The notes below the pieces were generated by a model that saw nothing but the letters and a program-made list of their open reading frames with translations, made no database searches and was not told where the DNA came from. A DNA stretch of 64,000 nucleotides from JBBTTS01 sp038064135 (GTDB lineage Bacteria; Patescibacteriota; Saccharimonadia; Saccharimonadales; OMJO01), in NCBI GenBank assembly GCA_038064135.1, contig JBBTTS010000014.1:1-64000 (forward strand), written 5' to 3'. Below are positions 8,774 through 17,354 of this stretch, in pieces. The stretch's first letter is position 1. Each line of letters begins with the position of its first letter. Made by a program: the position numbers and the translations under genes.

Positions 8774-9403
8774 ATGTTAAATTATTCGAAAATTAGTAAA
8801 GTACCTAAATATAATTTTTCAGCCGTGTTATTGCTGGTGGCATTTATAATTTTAATGTTTACTACTGCGCTAGCTGGTTATGTAGGGCGATATGAGTTTG
8901 AAGATAAATTTCTTGTCTTTGTTTACAATTGGCCAACTTGGCTTAATTCATTTTTCGTAATATTAACTTATGGTGGTAGCATTTTTGCTGCAGCCGGATT
9001 AAGTATCTGGCTTTCATTAAGACGATCTTTAATAGTAATATTTTTTGTTGTTAGCACCGTTGTTACTTATTTCTTGGTAGAGGCTATGAAGCAGGCAATT
9101 GCGCGTCCCCGCCCATTCGAAACTTTAGCACCCGAAATTGTTGCACGCGATTTACAGGCTTACGGATTCGGATTTCCTTCGGGGCATGTAGCAATCAGTG
9201 TTGTCATTGCCTACACCTTGCATAGATTGTACCCAAAAGTATCATGGGCATTTTGGGTTGGATTCGTGACATTTGTTGGGTTATCACGTATATACCTAGG
9301 TGTTCACGATTTGTTGGATATTTTAGGAGGCGCTTCTCTTGCTTTGGTAATATGTGTTGCAGCTGAAATTTTGATAGTAAAATCAAACAAACTTCGTTAT
9401 TAA
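8774..9403 (+). CDS. PAP2-family membrane phosphatase
   Basis: 209 residues with about five membrane segments. The three catalytic motifs of the acid phosphatase/vanadium haloperoxidase fold are present: KQAIARPRP, FPSGHVA with the catalytic His, and SRIYLGVHDLLD with the nucleophile His. Members dephosphorylate undecaprenyl pyrophosphate or phosphatidic/phosphatidylglycerol phosphates; a role in recycling the cell-wall lipid carrier is the usual inference. Starts one base after the previous stop; an intrinsic terminator follows at 9465. Confidence 0.9.
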   Translation: MLNYSKISKVPKYNFSAVLLLVAFIILMFTTALAGYVGRYEFEDKFLVFVYNWPTWLNSFFVILTYGGSIFAAAGLSIWLSLRRSLIVIFFVVSTVVTYFLVEAMKQAIARPRPFETLAPEIVARDLQAYGFGFPSGHVAISVVIAYTLHRLYPKVSWAFWVGFVTFVGLSRIYLGVHDLLDILGGASLALVICVAAEILIVKSNKLRY

Positions 9404-9464
9404 TATCTTGCATTATCATGTTGCCAAGCATATGCTAAATGGTAGGAAGTGTGAGGCTTCCATT

Positions 9465-9490
9465 AACCCCGGGATTCCCCCGGGGTTTTT
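9465..9490 (+). terminator. Intrinsic terminator after the PAP2 gene
   Basis: A perfect 9-bp stem (AACCCCGGG / CCCGGGGTT) with a 5-nt loop and a following T-run. Confidence 0.92.
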
Positions 9491-9529
9491 AGGTTGTTTA
9501 ATATTTTTATTTCATTAAAATCTATAGTA

Positions 9530-10543
9530 ATGGCAAGTTATTGGCACGTTATTGTGTACTCGATGTTGGGCGGTGTAGTGTCGCTGGTTGGCGGCATACT
9601 ACTGCTCAGAAGAGAAAAATCGGCCAAGGCTTTAGCAGAATATGCCACTCCTTTTGCAGCAGGCGCACTGCTAGCAGCAGTGTTTTTAGATCTTTTAAAA
9701 GAGGGGGTAAACGATGGTGAGGCAGAGAATGTACTACTTGCGGCACTTGGCGGAATTTTGGTGTTTTTTGTTGCAGAACGGTTTCTGCACTGGTTTCACC
9801 ACCACCACGAACATGAGGGAAAGCTCACTGACCCAACAACAGGGTTAATTGTGTTGGGTGACACACTTCATAACGCGCTAGATGGCGTGGCAATTGCCGC
9901 AGCATTTTTGATTAGCGTTCCAACTGGAATTGTTACAACTCTGGCAGTAGCTGCGCACGAAATTCCACAAGAAATTGGCGACTTTGGCTTGCTTCTGCAT
10001 AAAGGCATGTCTCGTAACAAAGTTTTATTGGTTAATATTATCAGTGCGCTTGCTACAACCTTTATGGCAGTGATCACTTTTGCACTCGGTAGCACCGAGT
10101 CATTACCAAATGGAATATTGTTAGGCGTGAGTGCTGGGTTTTTATTGTACATTGCAATGAGCGACATCATCCCTTCTATTCATGAAAACGCGCCCAAAAA
10201 AAAGCTTCTAGACTGGCAACCAATATTGCTGATAATTGGCGTGGTAGTTGTAGGGTTGATGATAAATGTTACCCACAAATATATTGACGTTGGTCACGGC
10301 GGCGCAACCTCGAATCAGCTGATCGATGTCGGTGGTGGCTATACATGTCCAGCCGAAACCGAGAGAGTACTTGAAAGCTTTCCGCCACAGTGCGGGCTGC
10401 GAGATGGCACGATTGTGCCAGCGCAAAAAAGCAGAATTCCAGATTTGTTTAATATTTGCACAAATGGTCAATGCAATCAAATCGAAGACGAAAAAGCTGG
10501 TATTTGCCAAATCGGCCCCAGCAGCCCCTGCAACGCCGAGTAG
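9530..10543 (+). CDS. ZIP-family metal transporter with cysteine-rich tail
   Basis: Eight or so membrane segments. The metal-path motifs of ZIP proteins are clear: HNALDGVAIAAAF in the fourth helix and AHEIPQEIGDFGLLLHKG in the fifth; a HHHHEHEGK loop lies before them. It should import Zn2+, Fe2+ or Mn2+. The last 85 residues after the final helix form an exported or cytoplasmic tail with six cysteines (YTCP, QCG, ICT, QCN, ICQ, PCN), not part of a normal ZIP protein. The ATG at 9530 is preferred over an in-frame TTG at 9494: it begins the conserved part and TAAAAT lies 8 nt before it. Confidence 0.88.
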   Translation: MASYWHVIVYSMLGGVVSLVGGILLLRREKSAKALAEYATPFAAGALLAAVFLDLLKEGVNDGEAENVLLAALGGILVFFVAERFLHWFHHHHEHEGKLTDPTTGLIVLGDTLHNALDGVAIAAAFLISVPTGIVTTLAVAAHEIPQEIGDFGLLLHKGMSRNKVLLVNIISALATTFMAVITFALGSTESLPNGILLGVSAGFLLYIAMSDIIPSIHENAPKKKLLDWQPILLIIGVVVVGLMINVTHKYIDVGHGGATSNQLIDVGGGYTCPAETERVLESFPPQCGLRDGTIVPAQKSRIPDLFNICTNGQCNQIEDEKAGICQIGPSSPCNAE

Positions 10544-10661
10544 ACTTAGCGATATTCAATATTACATTGTTAACGTACAACTATAAAAACCTACAGGTTA
10601 TTAAAATTGTATAGAATTTATAAGGGTTATGCAGACGGTTAAGCCAGTTATCAGTGTTAGC

Positions 10662-10670
10662 TGGTATAAT
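10662..10670 (+). promoter_or_regulatory. Extended -10 for leaderless rmuC
   Basis: TGG followed by a perfect TATAAT, ending 6 nt before the ATG. No Shine-Dalgarno in that gap. Confidence 0.7.
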
Positions 10671-10676
10671 TAATGT

Positions 10677-11738
10677 ATGCTAATTGCGATTGTGATTTTG
10701 GGGGTTTTGAATGCGTTGCTGCTGTTTTATTTATTGCGTAAACAAACTCAGCCAAAAGCTGACGAACAGTCGAGCCTTATGCTGAAACAAGATATAACTA
10801 CGCTAACCGAAAGTGTAACTCTGCTAAAAGACGGACTTCACAAACAAATCAATGATAGGCTAGATAAAAGCAATGCTCAGATGTTAAAACAATTTCAAAG
10901 CAGCGCCGAGATCATTAAAGACGTTACTCAAAAACTCACCAACCTAGAGCGCACAAACCAGCAAGTGGGCGACATTGCTAACGAACTAAAAGGATTGCAA
11001 AACGTGCTTGCTAACCCAAAACAGCGTGGAGTGCTGGGCGAATTTTATCTGGAGCAAATATTGCAAAACCTTTTGCCTGCGGGAACTTACGAGTTGCAGC
11101 ACAAGCTATCCGACGGTACGATTGTTGATGCCGTGATAAAGCTCGATAATAAGCTGCTACCTATTGATAGTAAATTCTCGCTCGAAAACTATAATCGCCT
11201 AGTGGTGGCCAAAGCCGAGGAGCGACCAGCGCTCGAAAAACAGTTCAAAGAAGATCTTAAAAAACGCATCGACGAAACCGCCAAATATATTCAGCCCAAA
11301 AAAGGCACTCTTGAGCAAGCCTTAATGTTCATACCCAGCGAGGCAATATACTATGATCTTTTGGCAAACAAAGTAGGCCAAACAGGTGTAAATGGCCGTG
11401 ACCTTATGCAATATGCAGCTGTTGAAAAACGCGTGACCATTGTCGGGCCAAGTACTTTAAGTGCCATGTTGCAAATTGTCAGCCAAGGCCTCAAAAGTCT
11501 AGAAATCCAAAAAGATACCGAAATTATTCGCAACAACGTGGAGCAATTGGGTAAGCACCTGCGTGGCTACGAGGGCTACATGCAAAAGCTTGGTAACAGC
11601 CTGGGAGCAACCGTGGGGCACTATAACAACGCACACAAAGAGTTAAAGCGAGTTGATAAAGACGTGGTCAAAATAGCCGGCGGCAACAGTGAAATGGAGC
11701 CATTACTGCTAGACAAGCCAAGGGATGATGTGGAGTAA
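10677..11738 (+). CDS. rmuC: RmuC-family DNA recombination protein
   Basis: 353 residues. An N-terminal membrane helix (LIAIVILGVLNALLLFYLL), a coiled-coil region (about 30-115), then the RmuC nuclease-like core with RGVLGEFYLEQIL, the IVDAVIKL...LLPIDSKFSLENY strands, and MFIPSEAIYYDLL. The PIDSKF and GE...LEQ residues correspond to the restriction-endonuclease-like fold. RmuC limits inversions at short inverted repeats in E. coli. It is slightly shorter than the E. coli protein. Transcription appears leaderless. The VKOR gene begins two bases after its stop. Confidence 0.9.
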   Translation: MLIAIVILGVLNALLLFYLLRKQTQPKADEQSSLMLKQDITTLTESVTLLKDGLHKQINDRLDKSNAQMLKQFQSSAEIIKDVTQKLTNLERTNQQVGDIANELKGLQNVLANPKQRGVLGEFYLEQILQNLLPAGTYELQHKLSDGTIVDAVIKLDNKLLPIDSKFSLENYNRLVVAKAEERPALEKQFKEDLKKRIDETAKYIQPKKGTLEQALMFIPSEAIYYDLLANKVGQTGVNGRDLMQYAAVEKRVTIVGPSTLSAMLQIVSQGLKSLEIQKDTEIIRNNVEQLGKHLRGYEGYMQKLGNSLGATVGHYNNAHKELKRVDKDVVKIAGGNSEMEPLLLDKPRDDVE

Positions 11739-11739
11739 A

Positions 11740-12378
11740 ATGCCAAAAATTACCAACGGAACTAAAAAACCAACCCTGCCCAAAATCTTGAGTATTAAAT
11801 GGTTTAGTGTGTTACTAATTATCGTAGGAATTGTAGGTATTGTTGCCTCAGTGCAACTGACCATCGACAAAATCCATGTTTTAAAAGACCCAAGCTTTGA
11901 TCCGGCTTGTAATATAAATCCAATATTTAGCTGTGGCTCGGTGATGAAAACCGCGCAAGCCGAAATCCGTGGCGTTCCTAATACACTTGTTGGATTAGCT
12001 ACATTTCCAATTCTAATAACTATTGGTGCTGTAATGTTGTTTGGTGCACGAATGAATCGCAGATTTTGGCAATTATTCCAGCTGGGAGTGCTGGGTGGAC
12101 TAGGCATGGTAATTTATCTATTTTTTCAGGGTGTTTACCGCATAAACGCGCTATGTATTTACTGCGTAGCAACCTGGGTAGCAATTTTGCCTTTGGTTTG
12201 GTACACGACACTTTGGAATCTTTCAAACGGTCATATTGTGTTAACAAAGAAATATCAAAAAGCGAAAGATTGGGTAATTACGCACCACGGAGATGTTATT
12301 TTGGTCGTGTACATAGGATTGGCAGTGGCAATCTTGGAACATTTTTGGTACTATTTTGGCCCACTACTCGGATTCTAA
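11740..12378 (+). CDS. Vitamin K epoxide reductase (VKOR) family membrane protein
   Basis: 212 residues and about five membrane helices. All four redox cysteines are present: the loop pair C57 and C65 (ACNINPIFSCGSV) and the CIYC active site (C139, C142) at a helix end. It should reoxidise a periplasmic thiol oxidase using quinone. No thioredoxin domain is fused, and no DsbA partner is in the window. The ATG at 11740 is chosen because GGAG lies 4 nt upstream; an in-frame ATG at 11725 would overlap rmuC. Operon with rmuC. Confidence 0.9.
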   Translation: MPKITNGTKKPTLPKILSIKWFSVLLIIVGIVGIVASVQLTIDKIHVLKDPSFDPACNINPIFSCGSVMKTAQAEIRGVPNTLVGLATFPILITIGAVMLFGARMNRRFWQLFQLGVLGGLGMVIYLFFQGVYRINALCIYCVATWVAILPLVWYTTLWNLSNGHIVLTKKYQKAKDWVITHHGDVILVVYIGLAVAILEHFWYYFGPLLGF

Positions 12379-12382
12379 ATAC

Positions 12383-12871
12383 TCAGGGTTTGTCCATCTC
12401 CCACGGAAAGTTAATCCAAATATCTTCAGCATACTCCCCCACAAAATCGACATATTCAGTTGATTCTTCAGGGCTCATTTTTGAGTAAACAACAGCAATG
12501 TTTGCGTCTGGGTATGTATATCGAAGATATCTAGCTGTACCACCAGTGTCAAGCACATCATCTACAAACAACGCGCCTGCTCCGGTAGGGCTATTAAGTT
12601 TTGGTCTTTTAGTTACATTCATTTCAGTTGATGACTCTGTTCCATCGCTATTTTTAACGTAACTCTTTAAGTCTATAGTTTCTGTCCTACTCCAATGTAC
12701 CATCCTGGATATGAATCCCATTGGATTGAGTCCACCTCTCGTTACAGCCACTAAATCAACCACAACCAACCCCGAGCCCAATATTTCATAGCCGATTTCT
12801 TTGCTTATTCTTTGGATTTCATCGTGAGATGGACAATATTTTCCGTCTACCATAAACTCTGGGTTCGTCAT
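12383..12871 (-). CDS. Xanthine/guanine-type phosphoribosyltransferase
   Basis: 162 residues with the type I PRTase fold. The PRPP loop is ALFVDDVLDTGGTAR (the DD pair binds Mg-PRPP) and VVVDLVAVTRGGLNPMGF is the loop that contacts pyrophosphate. This resembles Gpt-like purine salvage enzymes, though it could be another PRTase of the ComF/orotate-like group; substrate is inferred. Salvage fits an organism without purine synthesis. TATAGT ends 6 nt before the ATG with no Shine-Dalgarno. Convergent with VKOR, 4 nt apart. Confidence 0.8.
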   Translation of the reverse strand: MTNPEFMVDGKYCPSHDEIQRISKEIGYEILGSGLVVVDLVAVTRGGLNPMGFISRMVHWSRTETIDLKSYVKNSDGTESSTEMNVTKRPKLNSPTGAGALFVDDVLDTGGTARYLRYTYPDANIAVVYSKMSPEESTEYVDFVGEYAEDIWINFPWEMDKP

Positions 12872-12877
12872 ATGCCC

Positions 12878-12883
12878 ACTATA
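12878..12883 (-). promoter_or_regulatory. -10 for leaderless phosphoribosyltransferase gene
   Basis: TATAGT on the minus strand, then GGGCAT and the ATG at 12871. Confidence 0.6.
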
Positions 12884-12910
12884 GCTCGGACTTTTGTAAA
12901 AAGAAATTGC

Positions 12911-14221
12911 TTAAGATTTGATTAGGTCGATTGTTAGGGCGGCCGTCCAACTGAAATTTTTTGCTCCGGCGGGTTCACCAGTAAATGGATTGAAGTATTC
13001 GTTAAAACCAGCGTTATTTACTAGTTCTATAGTGTTTTCTTTTAGCGCCTCGGCATGATCATCAAAGCCGAATCGTTTAAGTCCATCGATGATCAGCCAG
13101 TTTGTGTTTATCCAGGTTGGACCTTGCCAGTAACCAGTCGGCCTAAACCACGTAGAATTAACGGGTACAGTAGGAATTGGGTAATTAGTACCAAATTGAT
13201 GCCTGTTTTCCAATAAGCGCACCAAACTTTTGGCGCGCTGTTTATCTACCACACCCGCGTAAAGTGGTAATAATGTTGAAATTGTCGGCTCTTTAATTAG
13301 TTTGTGGGTAATAAAATTTCTTGAATAGTACTGGTTTGCGTATGGATCCCAAAGCTGCTCTAAGGCATCTTCAGATTTTTTAATTTTTTCTTTGAAATCA
13401 TCAGGCAAATCGCGCTGAAGTGTTTTAGCTATTTCAGACAGTAGCTGATTAGCTCTAATAAATATGCAGTTGAAGGCCAAATCTTCGATTGCAAATAAAG
13501 AGTGGTTTAAGATTTTATCAATATCGTAGTTTTTTCGGCGTAATCGCCGCTGGGTGCTGAAAAAAATTAATGCATCGGTGGTGTCAAGGCGTTGTTCGGC
13601 CGGAATTCTATGCGTGTCTCGGCGAAAAAGCGTAATTATTGGGATAAGGCCTAATGCTCTGATGGTTCTGATCCAAAGTGGCATTTGGTGTTGATGCATT
13701 TCACTCATCCAGGACGGTGTATTATCGAGACCAGTTTCCCAGGGGTGAATTTGTAAAACCAAACCTTCGCCATGTGGATCACGCTCGCGAAATAGCCACT
13801 GGTGGTACGCCAAAAGTTTAGGATACATTACACCGTACCAGCTACGTTTTTCGCTTGCGGGTAGTTTTTGGCCAACTCTCACTACGGCTTCGGCCAACAT
13901 TGGTGGCTGGGTGATACCACTGGTGTTAAATTTATCAGGTGAATTTGGGTTTAACCAGCTTCGCCAAATACTCCAGCGATCACGTCGGCCACCGCTTAAT
14001 ATCATGTTTGGCAACATCCCATTGGCCCATTGTCCACGGAATAAACTAGTAAGTTCTTGTTTGGCTCTGTCTACATCGTAATGTCGTTGACCAATTGCTA
14101 CAAAACAACTGTCCCATAGCCACTGATGTGGGTAAAGTCCCTCAGCTGGCTTGGTAAATTCACCCTGATCGTTCGCCAATAGAACAGCTTTTGCGTCCTC
14201 GAAAAGCTGGGCCTCATCCAT
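12911..14221 (-). CDS. GH63/MGH-like six-hairpin glycosidase
   Basis: 436 residues of the (alpha/alpha)6-barrel type. Landmarks are YPHQWLWDSCFVAIGQ near the N-terminus (catalytic Asp of the WDS motif), GWANGMLPN-like turns, RPTGYWQGPTWINTNWL, and EYFNPFTGEPAGAKNFSWTAA at the C-terminus with the second acidic residue. This pattern is shared by GH63, mannosylglycerate hydrolases and amylo-1,6-glucosidase-like proteins. No signal peptide, so it is cytoplasmic; it may release glucose from stored or imported alpha-glucosides. Exact substrate unknown. TGGTATACT ends 6 nt before the ATG. Confidence 0.8.
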   Translation of the reverse strand: MDEAQLFEDAKAVLLANDQGEFTKPAEGLYPHQWLWDSCFVAIGQRHYDVDRAKQELTSLFRGQWANGMLPNMILSGGRRDRWSIWRSWLNPNSPDKFNTSGITQPPMLAEAVVRVGQKLPASEKRSWYGVMYPKLLAYHQWLFRERDPHGEGLVLQIHPWETGLDNTPSWMSEMHQHQMPLWIRTIRALGLIPIITLFRRDTHRIPAEQRLDTTDALIFFSTQRRLRRKNYDIDKILNHSLFAIEDLAFNCIFIRANQLLSEIAKTLQRDLPDDFKEKIKKSEDALEQLWDPYANQYYSRNFITHKLIKEPTISTLLPLYAGVVDKQRAKSLVRLLENRHQFGTNYPIPTVPVNSTWFRPTGYWQGPTWINTNWLIIDGLKRFGFDDHAEALKENTIELVNNAGFNEYFNPFTGEPAGAKNFSWTAALTIDLIKS

Positions 14222-14227
14222 GGCTTT

Positions 14228-14236
14228 AGTATACCA
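14228..14236 (-). promoter_or_regulatory. Extended -10 for leaderless glycosidase gene
   Basis: TGG-TATACT on the minus strand, then AAAGCC and the ATG at 14221. Confidence 0.65.
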
Positions 14237-14758
14237 CTAGCTTTTTAATAGGGATGGGAAGTTTTTTCGGAACTTTGCTAGCTTTGGGTTAATGATAATT
14301 TGGCAATAGCCTTGCTCGGGGTTTTTGTTGAAATAATCTTGATGATAATCTTCGGCAGGATAAAATTTTTCTAGCAGCTTTAGCTCGGTGATGACCTTGT
14401 TGTCCCAGTTAGCTTGGGCTCGGTAGAACGCAGCATCGACTTCGGTTTTTTGATCGGGTCGGTATAAAACAATCGAGCGATATTCTGGACCCACATCGTT
14501 TCCCTGACGATTGGGTGTGGTCGGGTCGTGCGTGGCCCAAAAAACGTCTAGAATGGTCGTTAAGCTCATTATTCCAGAGTCAAAAGTTACTTCAACAACT
14601 TCAGCGTGTCCAGTAGGTTGCTCATGAATACTTTCGTATGTTGGGTTTGCTTCGCTGCCGCCAGCGTATCCACTTACAACTTTATCGACACCTTTCATCT
14701 GCTGGTACAAAGCATCCAAGCACCAAAAACATCCACCACCTAAAACTATGCTTTGCAT
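14237..14758 (-). CDS. msrA: Peptide methionine sulfoxide reductase A
   Basis: 173 residues. The catalytic motif GGGCFWCLDALYQQMKGV places the reactive Cys at position 10; VVSGYAGG, GHAEVVEVTFD and DVGPEYRSIV follow in the family order. It reduces methionine-S-sulfoxide in proteins using thioredoxin or glutaredoxin. No MsrB domain is fused, and no MsrB gene is in the window. A second Cys in GYCQIII may act as the resolving residue. TATAAT ends 6 nt before the ATG. Confidence 0.95.
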   Translation of the reverse strand: MQSIVLGGGCFWCLDALYQQMKGVDKVVSGYAGGSEANPTYESIHEQPTGHAEVVEVTFDSGIMSLTTILDVFWATHDPTTPNRQGNDVGPEYRSIVLYRPDQKTEVDAAFYRAQANWDNKVITELKLLEKFYPAEDYHQDYFNKNPEQGYCQIIINPKLAKFRKNFPSLLKS

Positions 14759-14764
14759 ATCTCA

Positions 14765-14770
14765 ATTATA
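14765..14770 (-). promoter_or_regulatory. -10 for leaderless msrA
   Basis: Perfect TATAAT on the minus strand, then TGAGAT and the ATG at 14758. Confidence 0.65.
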
Positions 14771-14809
14771 AAGTATAAAGATTTAAAATTATGTATATAT
14801 ACTCTAGAT

Positions 14810-15307
14810 TTAACGGAAATTAGTGAAGCTGAGGGGGAAGTCGAAGTCTTGGTTTTTAAGTAGTTGCATGACGGCCTGAAGGTCATCCTTGCTGCCACTC
14901 GTCACTCGCACTTCTTCGCCCTGAATTTGGGTTTTTACTTTTGGGAACTTTTCGCGGATGAGGGAAGTTATTTTCTTGGCTTTTTCTTGGCTGAGACCTT
15001 TCAAAAACGGCACTTCCTTGGTTGTTCTCAGGTTACTTTCCACAATTTCTTTAGAAATATCGAGTGTTTTTTGGCTTTGGCCCCGGGTAGCAAGTTTTTT
15101 ACGAAAAATATCCAGAATTGCGTCTATCTGCCAGTCACCATTGCCAGTCACCTTGATACCGGTTTTATCTGCGTCAAGCCACTCTAGTGCAGCAGGTGTG
15201 CCTTTAAAATCATAGCGGTTGTCTATTTCACGGCAAGATTGGTCGAAAACGTTGTTCATTTCGGCCACGTTGTAATCGCTTACAACATCAAAACTAAAAT
15301 TTACCAT
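14810..15307 (-). CDS. yajQ: YajQ-family nucleotide-binding protein
   Basis: 165 residues from ATG 15307, matching the family length. The start MVNFSFDVVSDYNVAEMNN aligns with YajQ proteins, followed by SCREIDNRYDFKGT, and the second half has VKTQIQGEEVRVTSGSKDDLQ. YajQ proteins bind nucleotides, and some bind cyclic di-GMP; the role here is unknown. A longer frame to 15361 would run through the promoter and is rejected: TTGACC, 17 nt, TATTCT, 6 nt, ATG is a textbook leaderless arrangement. Confidence 0.93.
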   Translation of the reverse strand: MVNFSFDVVSDYNVAEMNNVFDQSCREIDNRYDFKGTPAALEWLDADKTGIKVTGNGDWQIDAILDIFRKKLATRGQSQKTLDISKEIVESNLRTTKEVPFLKGLSQEKAKKITSLIREKFPKVKTQIQGEEVRVTSGSKDDLQAVMQLLKNQDFDFPLSFTNFR

Positions 15308-15313
15308 GTACAT

Positions 15314-15342
15314 AGAATACAGGTTTATGTAAGAGTGGTCAA
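15314..15342 (-). promoter_or_regulatory. Full promoter for leaderless yajQ
   Basis: TTGACC (15342-15337), 17-nt spacer, TATTCT (15319-15314), then six bases and the ATG at 15307. The best-formed leaderless promoter in the window. Confidence 0.8.
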
Positions 15343-15365
15343 AAAATGGTATAGTATACACTCAC

Positions 15366-16244
15366 ATGGCTCAAAATGGTAATTTGTTATTAGATATTGA
15401 ACGTGCGGTTTTTGAAAAAACGCGTGAGTATGAAGATCCTAATAATATCGAAGAATTACGAACATACCACGTATTTAAACATGGTCCCCAAGTTGCACAA
15501 GAAGCTAAAGCATCTGACGAGGTTGTTTGCATAAGACCGGCGACTGAACGCCACGCAATGATTGCTATCGCATTAGCACACGACATAATTCCACCTTCGT
15601 TTGCAATAGATATTGATACAAATCGTCCTTGGCCATTTACTTATAAGCGAATTCAAATTTTTGATGGATTGTCGGAATTAGCAAGTTTTGATTGGTTCAA
15701 AAACCTTTTCGGTGATAGATTTGATGAAGATACCTTTAATTTTATACACGATGGATTTGTTGCGACCACAACATCAATCAGCAAATCTGGTGAAATTCAA
15801 CAGTCTAAAATAATGACCGCCAAAAACCCAAAGGCGGCATTTATTATTGCTAAAGCAGATATTTTAGGACATCAATTTACAGCACTCCCGCGGGAACAAA
15901 TAGACTGTAATTTGCGTTTTTGGCTAGAGCAATATCCTGATTTTGTAGCAAAACTTTATGATCCAAATTTTGTTTTAAATAGCGAGGTTTATCAGTTTGT
16001 CCGTGAGCAAATTTCAAAAATACCCGAAAACGCAATTAAATTTTATAAGCAACAATTAGATTTATTTATAAAAGATGGCAAAGAGGTTTTTTGCTTGGCA
16101 GACTTAAAAGCCTTAGAAGCTCGATTATTTTTAGCAAACACGACACCATTTAAAACCTTTGATCACCCAGATTGGCCTTGGGTTAAGGATAAAGATTCAT
16201 TAATCCGTCGATTAAGATCAGCCATTGGAATCAAATTAAACTAA
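15366..16244 (+). CDS. HD-domain-like protein of unknown function
   Basis: 292 residues, soluble, no signal peptide. HVFKHGPQV, then RHAMIAIALAHDIIPP, then IAKADILGHQF give the His...His-Asp...Asp spacing expected of HD-superfamily phosphohydrolases, so a metal-dependent phosphohydrolase is possible, but the match rests on few residues. Divergent from yajQ with only 58 bp between the two start codons. TATAGT (15350) and TATACA (15355) lie 10 and 5 nt before the ATG, and there is no Shine-Dalgarno. Confidence 0.55.
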   Translation: MAQNGNLLLDIERAVFEKTREYEDPNNIEELRTYHVFKHGPQVAQEAKASDEVVCIRPATERHAMIAIALAHDIIPPSFAIDIDTNRPWPFTYKRIQIFDGLSELASFDWFKNLFGDRFDEDTFNFIHDGFVATTTSISKSGEIQQSKIMTAKNPKAAFIIAKADILGHQFTALPREQIDCNLRFWLEQYPDFVAKLYDPNFVLNSEVYQFVREQISKIPENAIKFYKQQLDLFIKDGKEVFCLADLKALEARLFLANTTPFKTFDHPDWPWVKDKDSLIRRLRSAIGIKLN

Positions 16245-16307
16245 AAAACTTCAAGTTTTATTTTTAAATTTGATTCAATTTAGAGACTCGGGACTATAAT
16301 TCATATT

Positions 16308-16316
16308 TGATATAAT
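16308..16316 (+). promoter_or_regulatory. Extended -10 before pheS
   Basis: TGA-TATAAT ending 10 nt before the pheS ATG; a second TATAAT lies at 16295. The leader would be only a few nucleotides. Confidence 0.6.
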
Positions 16317-16326
16317 TGACTTCGAC

Positions 16327-17352
16327 ATGTCTTATCAAAATGCCAAAATTGCTGAAGTTGGCCAGCAACTCATGGGGCGCATAACAACCGAAGGAAAGGC
16401 TGTACTGCGAAGTCCAGTATTTAGAGCGTTGTTTGGAGAGTTAAAAACGCTACCCCCAGAGCAGAGGGGCAGTTTTGGTAAAGAGCTCAATCAGCTAAAA
16501 AATGAGTTAGAAGTAGCCGTTAAATCAGCGACAAATCCTGAGCAAGCCCTTCCACCTATCGATGTAACGGCACCATTTGATATTAATGTGTCTGCCGATA
16601 GACGCCCAAGCCTTTTGCCAACGCAGCAAGGCAGCCGCCATCCACTATTGACCGAACTGGACACCATACTCGACATTTATAATCGCATGGGTTTTACAGC
16701 GATAGAGTCGAGGCAGTTAGACGACGACTATCATATGTTTGCCAGCCTTAACTTTCCCGAGGGACACCCTGCGCGCGACGATTTTGACACTTTTATGACC
16801 GAAGAAGGTTTAATTGCGCCGGCTCACACTAGCACCATGCAAAACCGCGTGTTAGTACAACACAGAGCCAACCTAGAGCAAGGCGAACCAATCGCCGTTG
16901 TTATTCCAGGTCGTGTTTTCCGTAACGAAGATATCGACGTTACGCATGAGCATACATTTTATCAGCTGGAGGGCGTATACGTCGGTAAAGGCATAAATGT
17001 TGGAAACCTCATCGCAACTCTAAAAGCCTTTATGAGCGAGTATTTTGGCCAAGAGTTGAACGCTAAACTGCAGCCGTTTTATTTTCCGTTTACCGAGCCT
17101 AGTTTTGAGTTTGCCATAGAACGGCCAGAGATTTTGCGTCGCGGCAATACCGAGGCGGATATGTGGTTAGAGCTTTTAGGTTGCGGCATGATCCACCCCA
17201 ATGTGTTGAAAGAGGCTGACATCGACCCTAACATTTATACTGGATTTGCTTGGGGCGGTGGCATAGAGCGCTTAGTGATGATGAAAAACCAAATAGAAGA
17301 CATCCGCCATTTCGAAAGCGGTAAACTAGACTTCCTGAGGCAATTCAAATGA
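16327..17352 (+). CDS. pheS: Phenylalanyl-tRNA synthetase alpha subunit
   Basis: 341 residues. N-terminal coiled region (about 1-90), then the class II catalytic core: motif 1 region HPLLTELDTILDIYNRMGF, motif 2 FRNEDIDVTHEHTFYQLEG, the phenylalanine-pocket region FPFTEPSFEF, and motif 3 GFAWGGGIERLVMMK. With PheT it forms the (alpha-beta)2 enzyme charging tRNA-Phe. Its last codons and stop lie in a 19-bp sequence that recurs twice downstream. In many bacteria pheT follows directly; here four unrelated genes intervene. Confidence 0.97.
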   Translation: MSYQNAKIAEVGQQLMGRITTEGKAVLRSPVFRALFGELKTLPPEQRGSFGKELNQLKNELEVAVKSATNPEQALPPIDVTAPFDINVSADRRPSLLPTQQGSRHPLLTELDTILDIYNRMGFTAIESRQLDDDYHMFASLNFPEGHPARDDFDTFMTEEGLIAPAHTSTMQNRVLVQHRANLEQGEPIAVVIPGRVFRNEDIDVTHEHTFYQLEGVYVGKGINVGNLIATLKAFMSEYFGQELNAKLQPFYFPFTEPSFEFAIERPEILRRGNTEADMWLELLGCGMIHPNVLKEADIDPNIYTGFAWGGGIERLVMMKNQIEDIRHFESGKLDFLRQFK

Positions 17353-17354
17353 AA
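17336..17354 (+). repeat. pheS-junction repeat, copy 1
   Basis: The sequence TGAGGCAATTCAAATGAAA spans the pheS stop (TGA) and the next gene's ATG AAA. It contains GAGG 8 nt before the ATG, so it is also a ribosome-binding unit. Exact copies at 17978 and 18333. Confidence 0.95.
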
